Source: Flaviramulus basaltis
GTDB taxonomy: Bacteria > Bacteroidota > Bacteroidia > Flavobacteriales > Flavobacteriaceae
Length of the DNA stretch: 64,000 nucleotides
Reading direction: 5' to 3'
NCBI RefSeq assembly: GCF_900114265.1
Contig: NZ_FPKV01000002.1
Span: 806,001-870,000 of the forward strand
A model generated the notes under the pieces. The model was not told the origin of the DNA. It made no database searches and saw only the letters and a program-made list of their open reading frames with translations. The translations under genes and the position numbers were made by a program. The number at the start of each line of letters is the position of its first letter. The first letter of the stretch is position 1. Shown here one piece after another: positions 32,280-40,645 of this stretch.

Positions 32280-34105
32280 TGAACCACTTTTTAAATATTT
32301 TAAGGTACGCAAAACCTTATAAAAGTTATGCCATAGGACACATTATATCTAATGTGTTTTTTGCTTTATTTGGTGCATTATCTTTTGTTGCATTAATACC
32401 AATGCTCGATATTTTATTCGAAAAAGATAAAGTAGCCTCAATTGTAAAACCTGTTTATACTGGCATTTCAAACTTAAAAGACTTTTACAAAGACTATCTG
32501 GCTTATCAAGTTAATTTATTTGCAGAAAACGATCCTCAAAAAGCATTATTACTAGTCGTTAGCCTTATAATATCATTATTTTTATTAAAAAACATATTTG
32601 GGTATTTAGCAAATTACTTCATGGTATTTTTAAGAAATGGAGTGGTTCGAGATTTAAGAAATGCTGTTTACAAAAAAACTGTTGAATTACCACTATCTTA
32701 TTTTTCTGAACAAAAGAAAGGAGATATCATGGCTCGTGTAACAAATGATGTTTCTACACTTCAATACTCGATGCTACCCGTTTTAGAACTTATTGCAAGA
32801 GAACCTTTAATGATTATCATTACCATACTTATGATGCTAATCATCAGTGCTAAACTCACTCTATTTGTATTTATTTTTATCCCTTTATCCGGTTTAATAA
32901 TATCTAGAATAGGAAAAAGCTTAAAAAGAAAATCTGATCGTGTACAAAAAGAACAAGGTGTTATATTATCTACTTTAGAAGAAACCTTAACGGGCTTAAG
33001 AATTATAAAAGGTTTTAATGCTGAAGAAAAATTTGACAATAAATTTAGAGAATCTTCAAATCGTTTTTATAACTTTTCAAACAAGCTTTTAAATCGCCAA
33101 AACTTGGCATCACCAACAAGTGAATTTTTAGGAATTTTAGTCATTTCTATTTTACTGTGGTATGGTGGTCAATTAGTCCTTGTAGATAAATCACTTGATG
33201 GCAGTTCTTTTATAGCCTATATGGGGTTAGCATATAATATTATGGTTCCAGCAAAGGCTATTTCTAGAGGGCTTTATAATATCAAACAAGGAAATGCGGC
33301 TGCAGAACGTATTCAAGAAATTATTGATACCGACAATCCTTTAAAGGATAAAGAAAACGCTATAACCAAAAATACTTTTGATTCTGAAATAGAATTCAAA
33401 AACATTTCATTTAAATATGAAAATGATTATGTTTTAAAAGATTTCTCATTAATCATACCAAAAGGAGAAAAAGTAGCATTTGTAGGTCAATCTGGTAGTG
33501 GTAAATCTACCATTGCAAACCTAATCACACGTTTTTATGATGTAAATAAAGGAAGTATTTTAATTGACGGAATAGACATTCGTGATTTAGCAACAGCTTC
33601 ATTACGTAATCAATTAGGAATTGTTACACAAGATGCTATTTTATTTAATGACAGTATTAAAAATAACATAAAACTTGGTAGCGAAAAAGCAACAGATGAA
33701 GACGTTATTGAAGCTTTAAAAGTAGCCAATGCATGGGAATTTGTTAAGGATTTGCCTAACACTATAGAAACTAATATTGGTGATTCTGGAAACAAACTTT
33801 CTGGCGGACAAAAACAACGTTTAAGTATTGCACGTGCTGTTTTAAAAAGTCCCCCTATTATGATTTTAGATGAAGCAACCTCTGCATTAGATACCGAAAG
33901 TGAACGTTTAGTACAAGTTGCTTTAGAGAACATGATGAAAAACAGAACATCTATTGTTATTGCGCACAGATTATCAACTATTCAAAATGCTGATGAAATA
34001 GTAGTACTTAATAAAGGTGAAATTGTTGAACAAGGAAAACACAATGATCTTATTACTAAAAACGGTGTTTATAAAAAACTCGTAGACATGCAAAGTTTTG
34101 AATAA
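32279..34105 (+). CDS. ABC exporter, fused membrane and ATPase domains (MsbA-like)
   Basis: 608 aa. The N-terminal ABC type-1 membrane domain has six helices (about 20-320). The ATPase domain has Walker A GQSGSGKST (about residue 403), signature LSGGQKQRLSIARA (about 506), Walker B IMILDEATS and the switch His in AHRLSTI. This is a half-transporter working as a homodimer in the inner membrane, most like lipid A or multidrug exporters (MsbA, LmrA). It starts at the stop of the mutase gene, so it is in the same operon; a functional link with the sugar mutase is not evident. Confidence 0.92.
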   Translation: MNHFLNILRYAKPYKSYAIGHIISNVFFALFGALSFVALIPMLDILFEKDKVASIVKPVYTGISNLKDFYKDYLAYQVNLFAENDPQKALLLVVSLIISLFLLKNIFGYLANYFMVFLRNGVVRDLRNAVYKKTVELPLSYFSEQKKGDIMARVTNDVSTLQYSMLPVLELIAREPLMIIITILMMLIISAKLTLFVFIFIPLSGLIISRIGKSLKRKSDRVQKEQGVILSTLEETLTGLRIIKGFNAEEKFDNKFRESSNRFYNFSNKLLNRQNLASPTSEFLGILVISILLWYGGQLVLVDKSLDGSSFIAYMGLAYNIMVPAKAISRGLYNIKQGNAAAERIQEIIDTDNPLKDKENAITKNTFDSEIEFKNISFKYENDYVLKDFSLIIPKGEKVAFVGQSGSGKSTIANLITRFYDVNKGSILIDGIDIRDLATASLRNQLGIVTQDAILFNDSIKNNIKLGSEKATDEDVIEALKVANAWEFVKDLPNTIETNIGDSGNKLSGGQKQRLSIARAVLKSPPIMILDEATSALDTESERLVQVALENMMKNRTSIVIAHRLSTIQNADEIVVLNKGEIVEQGKHNDLITKNGVYKKLVDMQSFE

Positions 34106-34129
34106 AGAAACACCTACTGTATAAAATAT

Positions 34130-34165
34130 AAAAAAGGATAGAGACTTGGGCTTCTATCCTTTTTT
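34130..34165 (+). terminator. Terminator after the ABC exporter
   Basis: Stem AAAAAAGGATAG / CTATCCTTTTTT with a 12-base loop, ending in a T run. The loop begins AGACTTGGG, a string repeated 33 bp further on. Confidence 0.8.
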
Positions 34166-34398
34166 GTTTATGTTAGACTTGGGGAAGACTAACAACATAA
34201 GTAGGTTTCGGTACAAAAATATATCATAAAAACATACTGCACAAGAAAAAATGTATTTAATCGTATTTTAAATACACTTAATCGATAAAATAATATTCAA
34301 TAAACTGTATATCAAGCATTTATTCAAATCATTAAAAAACTAAAAAAAATCCCTTAAACTTTTAGTATATTTATAAGTCTAAGTATTAAACAATTTTT
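34166..34398. other. AT-rich intergenic region with imperfect and perfect inverted repeats
   Basis: No reading frame of note. TTATGTTAG (34167 region) can pair with CTAACAACATAA with a bulge. A perfect 9-bp repeat TGTATTTAA / TTAAATACA (34252-34276, loop 7) lies about 120 bp before the sigma gene. In such AT-rich DNA these may be chance. Confidence 0.4.
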
Positions 34399-34941
34399 GT
34401 GACAGACGAAGTACAACTGTTAGAACAATTAAAATCCGAAACCCATAAAAATGAAGCCTTTAAAGCTCTACTAAAGCTTTACAAAGAGCGTTTATATTGG
34501 CATATTCGTAATATAGTTAAGTCGCATGATGATGCTGATGATGTGCTTCAAAACACTTTTATAAAAATTTTTAAGAATATTCATAACTTTAAAGGTGATA
34601 GTAAATTGTTTTCTTGGATGTATAGAATCGCAACTAATGAAGCGATCACATTTATTAATAATAGAGCAAAACAATTACAAGTTAGCAATGATGACGTTCA
34701 CCAATTAGCAATAAACAATTTAGCTTCAGATGTTTATTTTGAAGGTGATGCCATACAACTTAAGTTACAACAAGCCATTGCAACATTGCCAGAAAAACAA
34801 CAGTTAGTATTTAACATGAAATATTTTGAAAATATAAAATACTCAGACATGTCCGATATATTAGGAACTAGTGAAGGCGCATTAAAAGCTTCATATCATT
34901 TGGCTGTAAAAAAAATTGAATCATATTTAACTAAAAATTAA
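34399..34941 (+). CDS. RNA polymerase sigma factor, ECF family (second cassette)
   Basis: 180 aa, GTG start at 34399. Region 2 shows DDADDVLQNTFIKIFKNIHN (about 40-59) and SWMYRIATNEAITFINN. Region 4 shows ATLPEKQQLVFNMKYFENIK followed by ALKASYHLAVKKIESYL. The last helix is short and lacks the common SRAR, as in sigma factors of the SigW/ECF41-unrelated flavobacterial type. It is the first gene of a three-gene cassette with a membrane partner and an exported CpxP-like protein. No clear TAnnTTTG box is near; TATATTTA at about 34366 is a one-base variant. Confidence 0.9.
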   Translation: MTDEVQLLEQLKSETHKNEAFKALLKLYKERLYWHIRNIVKSHDDADDVLQNTFIKIFKNIHNFKGDSKLFSWMYRIATNEAITFINNRAKQLQVSNDDVHQLAINNLASDVYFEGDAIQLKLQQAIATLPEKQQLVFNMKYFENIKYSDMSDILGTSEGALKASYHLAVKKIESYLTKN

Positions 34942-34974
34942 ACCTTTATTAAAAAAAAGAGTCTTATAAATAAG

Positions 34975-35469
34975 ATGCAAAAAAATAGAATACATAACAT
35001 TAATAAAACCGGTTTTAAAACACCTCAAGATTATTTTAATAATCTTGAAGATGCTATTTTAAGTGAAATAAAACTTAAAGAAAGCATCAATAATTCTGGT
35101 TTTAAAATACCCGAAAGTTATTTTGATACTTTCGAAAGTCGTGTTATGAATCAAATTTCAGATAATGAAACTCCAAAAGTTATTTCATTATTTAATAAAA
35201 GAACTTTGGTCTACGTTTCTAGTATTGCAGCAGCAGTTTTATTATTATTTAACCTTTCCATTTTTAATAAAGATTTAGATTGGAACAAATTGGATACTGA
35301 AACCGTTGAAAACTATATGATAAATGAAGATATAAGCTCTTACGAAATAGCATCATTATTATCTGATGAAGATTTAAAAGAAGAAAATTTTATTACTTAT
35401 AATCTTAATGAAGAAAATGTTGAAACCTATTTGCTAAATAATTTAGATATTGACGATATTATTGAATAA
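34975..35469 (+). CDS. Single-pass membrane protein, anti-sigma-like
   Basis: 164 aa. The N-terminal half has two copies of the motif GFKTPQDYFNNLEDAILSEI and GFKIPESYFDTFESRVMNQI (about residues 13-32 and 42-61). One transmembrane helix (about 80-95, YVSSIAAAVLLLFNLSIF) precedes an acidic extracytoplasmic tail with SDEDLKEENFI. The gene follows the sigma gene by 33 bp. The duplicated GFKxPxxYFxxxE motif is common in flavobacterial proteins at this position and is thought, by position only, to bind the sigma factor. Anti-sigma activity is inferred. Confidence 0.65.
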   Translation: MQKNRIHNINKTGFKTPQDYFNNLEDAILSEIKLKESINNSGFKIPESYFDTFESRVMNQISDNETPKVISLFNKRTLVYVSSIAAAVLLLFNLSIFNKDLDWNKLDTETVENYMINEDISSYEIASLLSDEDLKEENFITYNLNEENVETYLLNNLDIDDIIE

Positions 35470-35478
35470 AACAAAAAG

Positions 35479-35925
35479 ATGAAAAAATATATAATCCCCA
35501 TATTAGTATTATTTATCTCTTTTAATACTTTTTCCCAAAGTAAAAAAGATAAAATTAAAGCTCTAAAAGTATCTTTTTTAACAGAAAGACTAGAATTAAC
35601 CCAAGAAGAAGCACAACAATTTTGGCCTGTTTATAATGCTTATGATGATATCACAAATCAAATTAAACATGAAGACCTTAAAAAAATTCGTTACGAAATA
35701 AAAGAAAATATAGATACACTTTCTGACGAAAGATCGACTGAGCTTTTAAACCAAATAGCTACAGCAGAAAATAAATTACATGAAGAGGATGTTATATTAA
35801 ACAAGAAACTTAAAAAAATTATTTCTCCAAAAAAAATAATTCTACTCAAGATAGCCGAAGAGGATTTTAAACATAAGCTCTTTGAGCAGTGGAAAAAAAT
35901 GAAACACGATGGTAAAAAACCATAA
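35479..35925 (+). CDS. Exported Spy/CpxP-like helical protein (sensor of ECF sigma cassette)
   Basis: 148 aa. A signal peptide ends about residue 19 (FNTFSQ). The body is a charged helical hairpin with LTERLELTQEEAQQFWPVYN (about 34-53), the LTxxQA-like pattern of the CpxP/Spy periplasmic family. No LTxxQ duplicate is seen. Genes like this follow ECF sigma and membrane partner genes in Flavobacteria and are often called sensor of ECF-type sigma factor. It is 9 bp downstream of the membrane protein, so it is in the same operon, and it ends at a strong terminator. Confidence 0.75.
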   Translation: MKKYIIPILVLFISFNTFSQSKKDKIKALKVSFLTERLELTQEEAQQFWPVYNAYDDITNQIKHEDLKKIRYEIKENIDTLSDERSTELLNQIATAENKLHEEDVILNKKLKKIISPKKIILLKIAEEDFKHKLFEQWKKMKHDGKKP

Positions 35926-35926
35926 T

Positions 35927-35954
35927 AAAAAAGGAGCTAAATAGCTCCTTTTTT
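35927..35954. terminator. Bidirectional terminator after the second sigma cassette
   Basis: Perfect 12-bp stem AAAAAAGGAGCT / AGCTCCTTTTTT with a four-base loop between convergent genes. Confidence 0.9.
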
Positions 35955-35955
35955 A

Positions 35956-36975
35956 TTATCTAAAGGTAAGTTTTGATATTCTTCCAGCTCCAGCAGCATA
36001 AGCAATACTATCATTTAAAAACCTAATGGTGTAAAATCCTTCACCGCTTAAATGTTTCCACGATTCACCAGAATCATTGCTGTAATCTATACCTTTAAAA
36101 CCTATTGCAACTAACTCCTTACCTTTTCTATTTGGAATGTATTGTACGCAGCTTCTATAACCAGGATTTTGATTTTCTGCAACTAATTGCCAAGTCTTGC
36201 CACCATCAGTCGTTTTAATTTTATTTGCAGCGTTATCATCTGGCTTAGTATAATCTCCACCAATGGCAAAACCATTTAATTCATCGTAAAAATCAATAGA
36301 ATAAATACCTTGTGTATCTTCTTCTTTAATTATTGGTGTATTAAAAACCTCCCAAGTATCTCCTTTATCTGGCGAATAATAAACACACCCTGCAGTAGTT
36401 GCAACCCAAGTATTATCACCAACAATAGCAATATTGGTATCGCTTGCAGCAAAAGCACCTTCGTTTTCAGTTCCTTTTGGCAGATTATCACAGGGTAATT
36501 TTCTCCAGGTCTCTCCTCCATCTCGCGTTATAATAACACTCAAACAATCATCTGTTGAATCTCCTATAGCAATACCTTCTTCATCATTCCAAAAATCCAT
36601 GGAGTCGTAAAAAGCTTTTGGGTGGTCTTCTTGGTAGACTAACATTCCTCCTTTATATAATTTAGCAGGACTTCCTATGGATAAACTAAAATCAATACCA
36701 CTAATCAATGCCGATGAGCGAATATTACCTTCTCCTATAGTTTCTAATTTGAATAGTGTGTCATTATCTTGGTGAAAAATCGTATATTTTTTTCCTACCG
36801 AAGAAAACCCGTTAACTATTTCATCGTTAAGTTCAATAGCTCTAACATTCAATAAGGAATCTTGTATTAAAGTCTCAATTTCAACTTTATCAAAATTTCT
36901 TGGCATAAAAGTTTCCTTTTTTCCACAGGAACACAAAAAAACTAAACTGCAAAAAGCCATAAAAAACTGTTTCAT
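35956..36975 (-). CDS. BNR/Asp-box beta-propeller lipoprotein
   Basis: 339 aa. The signal peptide has a lipobox Cys (VFLCSCGKK). Four Asp-box motifs are visible at regular spacing: TRDGGETWRKL, SPDKGDTWEVF, TTDGGKTWQLV and SNDSGESWKHL. This indicates a sialidase-like or YCF48-like beta-propeller. No sialidase catalytic arginine triad or FRIP motif is seen, so it is more likely a structural or assembly protein of the envelope (related ones are named oxidoreductase by mistake). Role unknown. Confidence 0.8.
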   Translation of the reverse strand: MKQFFMAFCSLVFLCSCGKKETFMPRNFDKVEIETLIQDSLLNVRAIELNDEIVNGFSSVGKKYTIFHQDNDTLFKLETIGEGNIRSSALISGIDFSLSIGSPAKLYKGGMLVYQEDHPKAFYDSMDFWNDEEGIAIGDSTDDCLSVIITRDGGETWRKLPCDNLPKGTENEGAFAASDTNIAIVGDNTWVATTAGCVYYSPDKGDTWEVFNTPIIKEEDTQGIYSIDFYDELNGFAIGGDYTKPDDNAANKIKTTDGGKTWQLVAENQNPGYRSCVQYIPNRKGKELVAIGFKGIDYSNDSGESWKHLSGEGFYTIRFLNDSIAYAAGAGRISKLTFR

Positions 36976-37050
36976 AAATAAGAATTTTCAAGAAAGATAA
37001 TTCTATTCATTCAAATAATAAAAACATTCGTGAATTCGTGGCATTTAACG

Positions 37051-37058
37051 TAACTTTG
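37051..37058 (+). promoter_or_regulatory. -7 box (TAACTTTG) for the RsmB-like gene
   Basis: A perfect TAnnTTTG lies 18 bp before the ATG at 37077. It is inside the longer GTG-started frame (37038), so the shorter start is preferred. Confidence 0.6.
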
Positions 37059-37076
37059 CATCCTTATTTATACTAC

Positions 37077-38288
37077 ATGCGATTACACAGAAATTTATGC
37101 TTTGCGGTTATTGATGGTTTAACTTTAATTTTTAATGAAGGAAAGTATGCCGATAAAGTAATTCAACAACTTTTAAAACGTGACAAACGTTGGGGAGCTC
37201 GTGACAGAGGTTTTGTTGCTGAAACCACTTACGATATTGTTAGATGGAAACGTTTATATGCCGAAATAGCAGAAGTTAAAGAACCTTTTGACAGAGAAAA
37301 CCTGTGGCGTATGTTTGCCGTTTGGGCAACGTTAAAAGGTATTAAACTACCTGATTGGAAATATTTTGAAGGCACACCAACACGTAAAATTAAAGGACGT
37401 TTTGATGAACTTTCTAAAATTAGAAAATTTAAGGAATCTATTCCAGATTGGATGGACACTTTGGGTGAAAAAGAATTAGGAAAAGCTGTTTGGACTAAAG
37501 AAATTGAAGCTTTAAACGAACAAGCTGAAGTCATTTTAAGAGTAAATACTCTAAAAACCACTAAAGAAAAACTACAAGCCGAACTTTTTGATTTAGATAT
37601 TGAAACCGAATTTTTAAAAGACTATCCTAACGCTTTAAAATTAAAAGAGCGCGCGAATGTATTTTCTACTGAAGCTTTTAAAAATGGATATTTTGAAGTA
37701 CAAGATGCATCATCACAATTAGTTGCAGAATTTTTAAATGTACAACCTGGCATGAGAGTTATCGATACTTGCGCAGGTGCTGGAGGAAAAACGCTACACA
37801 TTGCATCCTTAATGGAAAACAAAGGACAAATTATTGCTTTAGATATTTATGAAAATAAATTAAATGAATTAAAACGTCGTGCAAAACGAAATGGTGCTCA
37901 CAATATTGAAAATCGCACTATTGATTCGACTAAAGTCATTAAAAAACTTTATGATAAGGCAGACCGCGTTTTAATTGATGCACCTTGTTCTGGCTTTGGA
38001 GTGTTACGTAGAAATCCTGATGCAAAATGGAAATTACAACCAGATTTTATTGAAAAAATAAAAAAAACACAACAAGAAATTTTACAACAATATTCCAAAA
38101 TGGTTAAAGTTGGTGGACAATTAGTTTATGCTACTTGCTCGGTATTACCTTCTGAAAACCAAAAACAAATTGACATTTTTTTAACATCTGAATCCGGAAA
38201 AGATTTTACATTTGTAAAAGATAAAAAAGTGTTATCCCATAAATCTGGCTTTGATGGATTTTATATGGCGCTATTAGAAAGAAAATAA
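37077..38288 (+). CDS. RsmB/NOP-family RNA cytosine-C5 methyltransferase
   Basis: 403 aa from the ATG at 37077; a GTG 39 bases upstream would add 13 residues but overlaps the promoter. The SAM-binding motif DTCAGAGGKTLHIA (about 235), the motif IV cysteine in DAPCSGFGVLRRNPD (about 305), and the motif VI cysteine in YATCSVLPSENQKQI (about 360) are all in place. So it is an active-looking m5C methyltransferase. Target is probably 16S rRNA C967 or another rRNA or tRNA position; the family name alone does not decide. No RsmB-type NusB-like N-terminal domain is obvious, though about 130 extra N-terminal residues are present. Confidence 0.9.
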   Translation: MRLHRNLCFAVIDGLTLIFNEGKYADKVIQQLLKRDKRWGARDRGFVAETTYDIVRWKRLYAEIAEVKEPFDRENLWRMFAVWATLKGIKLPDWKYFEGTPTRKIKGRFDELSKIRKFKESIPDWMDTLGEKELGKAVWTKEIEALNEQAEVILRVNTLKTTKEKLQAELFDLDIETEFLKDYPNALKLKERANVFSTEAFKNGYFEVQDASSQLVAEFLNVQPGMRVIDTCAGAGGKTLHIASLMENKGQIIALDIYENKLNELKRRAKRNGAHNIENRTIDSTKVIKKLYDKADRVLIDAPCSGFGVLRRNPDAKWKLQPDFIEKIKKTQQEILQQYSKMVKVGGQLVYATCSVLPSENQKQIDIFLTSESGKDFTFVKDKKVLSHKSGFDGFYMALLERK

Positions 38289-38294
38289 AATTAT

Positions 38295-40487
38295 ATGATG
38301 AAAAAACTACTTTTACTACTGTTATTAACTTCTTTTACAGCAACCTTTGCTCAAGAAGCCTATTACCAAGATGTTGATTTAACATTAACTGGCATACAAT
38401 TAAAAACTGCCTTATCTACAAAAATCACTGACACCCACACAAATATGCTAAGCTATACACCTGGTGTTTGGGAAGCATCTAAGGCCACAGATGAAAACCC
38501 TCAAGATAATAACACAGTCCTGCTTATTTATGGTTGGGAAGATGGTAGAGATTCTGATCCTACAAACGACAGATTTCGCGAAAAAAACTTAACTGATAAT
38601 GGTAGTGGTCAACAAGGTGTTTGGAATAGAGAACATGTTTTTGCTAAATCATTAGCTAACCCTAACCTTAGTACTGAAAATCCAGGTCCGGGAACAGATG
38701 CATTCAACTTAAGACCAGCAGATCGTGAAGAAAATTCCACAAGAAATAACAGAAAATATGGAACAGGTTCTGGTTATGCAGGTTTCTCAAATGATACATT
38801 TGAAGGATTAGGAGGTCCAAATACTAACGCTTGGTATCCAGGAGATGAATGGAAAGGCGATGTTGCCAGAATAATAATGTATATGTATGTGCGTTACGGA
38901 AATATGTGTCTTCCTACTGCTGTTGGAGTTGGAACTAATGAGTTTACTCCAGACGACATGATTGACCTTTTTCTTAAATGGAATGTTGAAGATCCAGTTT
39001 CTGATTTTGAAAAAAAACGTAATACTTTTCATGAAAGTAGATCTGAAACATATGCACAGGGAAACAGAAATCCTTTTGTAGATAACCCTTATTTAGCAAC
39101 TAGAATTTGGGGAGGAGAATCTGCTGAAGATACTTGGGGTATCTACTCAAGCAGTGATGCTGAGGCACCAACCGTTCCAATTAATGTTAGTATAAATAGT
39201 ATCACTACTACCTCATTTAATGTTTCATGGACAGCATCAACAGATAATGTTGAAGTAACTGGTTATGATGTTTATGTAGATGGAGTATTAACTGCTCAAA
39301 CAACTACTAGTACTACAGCTTCTATTTCAGATTTAAATTCAAATACGACGTATAGTATTACTGTTGTTGCAAGAGATCTTGTAAACAATAAATCTGATGA
39401 AAGCACACCTGTAAATGCTACAACTTTACAAGACTCACAAGCGCCTTCAATACCTATAAATTTAGTTGTTAGCAATGAAACAGATTCTTCTTTTACAATA
39501 ACCTGGAATGCATCAACAGATAATACTGCTGTTACTGGTTACGAAGCTTATTTAGATGGAACTTATATAGCAACTACATCTAGTTTAACATATACCTTTA
39601 CAGGATTAACGCCAACAACTAATTATACAGCTGCTGTTTTAGCAAAAGATGCTGCTAATAATAAATCTGGGTTAAGTGCTTCGGTAAATGCAACAACAAC
39701 AGATGGTTCTTCTAATGGAGTTTCAGAATTATTTTTCTCAGAATATATTGAGCCTGCTGGAGGAAATAACAAAGCTTTAGAAATAGTAAATGCAACTAGC
39801 AGCACTATAAGTTTAGTAGGTTACTCAATTAAAAAACAATCAAATGGTAGTGGAGCATGGATTGACGAAATAGATCTTGCAAGTGGAAGTGTTACAAACA
39901 TAGTACCTGGAGACGTTTTTGTAATAATAAATGCAGATGCAGCAGATGCAACCTTAATAGCCCAAGCAGATATGGTTTATTCAAATCCAGATACTTATAA
40001 TTCTCCTATAAACTTTAACGGAAATGACCCAATTGGTTTATTTAAAAACGGCGTTTTAATTGATATAATAGGCACCTTCGGTAATGGTAATTCAAATTTT
40101 GCAGCAGATGTAACGCTACGTAGAAAAAGCACTATTACTTCTCCTAATACAACTTACACTGTAAGTGAATGGGATTCCTTTGCTGGAAACACATTTAGTG
40201 ATATTGGTAGTCATACTGTTACTTTAGGAATAAAAGAAAACATTTTTAATAGTTTCGTAGTATATCCTAATCCAACTAATATTGGTAAAATCACATTAAA
40301 AGTACCTAATAATATAAGCATAGACAAAGTTAAATTATACTCTATAATTGGTAATGAAATTTATAACAGCAATGCACCACAAATTACAAACCAAAAATTA
40401 ACAATAAATAATCTAAAACAAGGTATCTACCTTTTAAAGATTGATAGTGGTTCATCAAGCATTACTAAAAAAATAATAGTTCAATAA
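38295..40487 (+). CDS. Secreted endonuclease I with FN3, LTD and type IX sorting domains
   Basis: 730 aa, start ATG at 38295 or the second ATG 38298, six bases after the methyltransferase gene. Domain order: signal peptide (1-19, ending TFAQ), endonuclease I (about 20-280, with WNREHVFAKS about 110 and the HNH-like LRPADREENSTRNNRKYG about 135), and FN3 modules (about 290-375 and 380-470). A lamin-tail-like domain (about 475-600, SELFFSEYIEPAGGNNKALE) and a C-terminal type IX sorting domain (about 648-730, FVVYPNPTNIGKITLKVP) follow. It degrades extracellular DNA and is delivered to the surface or medium by the type IX system. The two FN3 modules share DNVEVTGYDVYVDG/DNTAVTGYEAYLDG. Confidence 0.92.
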   Translation: MMKKLLLLLLLTSFTATFAQEAYYQDVDLTLTGIQLKTALSTKITDTHTNMLSYTPGVWEASKATDENPQDNNTVLLIYGWEDGRDSDPTNDRFREKNLTDNGSGQQGVWNREHVFAKSLANPNLSTENPGPGTDAFNLRPADREENSTRNNRKYGTGSGYAGFSNDTFEGLGGPNTNAWYPGDEWKGDVARIIMYMYVRYGNMCLPTAVGVGTNEFTPDDMIDLFLKWNVEDPVSDFEKKRNTFHESRSETYAQGNRNPFVDNPYLATRIWGGESAEDTWGIYSSSDAEAPTVPINVSINSITTTSFNVSWTASTDNVEVTGYDVYVDGVLTAQTTTSTTASISDLNSNTTYSITVVARDLVNNKSDESTPVNATTLQDSQAPSIPINLVVSNETDSSFTITWNASTDNTAVTGYEAYLDGTYIATTSSLTYTFTGLTPTTNYTAAVLAKDAANNKSGLSASVNATTTDGSSNGVSELFFSEYIEPAGGNNKALEIVNATSSTISLVGYSIKKQSNGSGAWIDEIDLASGSVTNIVPGDVFVIINADAADATLIAQADMVYSNPDTYNSPINFNGNDPIGLFKNGVLIDIIGTFGNGNSNFAADVTLRRKSTITSPNTTYTVSEWDSFAGNTFSDIGSHTVTLGIKENIFNSFVVYPNPTNIGKITLKVPNNISIDKVKLYSIIGNEIYNSNAPQITNQKLTINNLKQGIYLLKIDSGSSSITKKIIVQ

Positions 40488-40500
40488 ATTTTATTGACAT

Positions 40501-40538
40501 CATAAAAAAAGCGACTTAATTAAGTCGCTTTTTTTATG
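40501..40538 (+). terminator. Perfect palindromic terminator after the nuclease gene
   Basis: A 38-bp palindrome centred on TTAATTAA, with core GCGACTTAA / TTAAGTCGC and seven-base A and T runs. Confidence 0.88.
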
Positions 40539-40604
40539 TTCAAAACTCTTGAATAACTCTAAATTTTCCAAGTCATATTTAGATGAATTTACACTTAAAA
40601 AAAG

Positions 40605-40612
40605 TAAATTTG
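40605..40612 (+). promoter_or_regulatory. -7 box (TAAATTTG) for purL
   Basis: A perfect TAnnTTTG match lies 33 bp before the ATG. No -33 TTTG at standard spacing was found; I saw no PurR-like operator. Confidence 0.5.
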
Positions 40613-40645
40613 TGCTTTACTTTAACATAACAAACATAAGACCTA

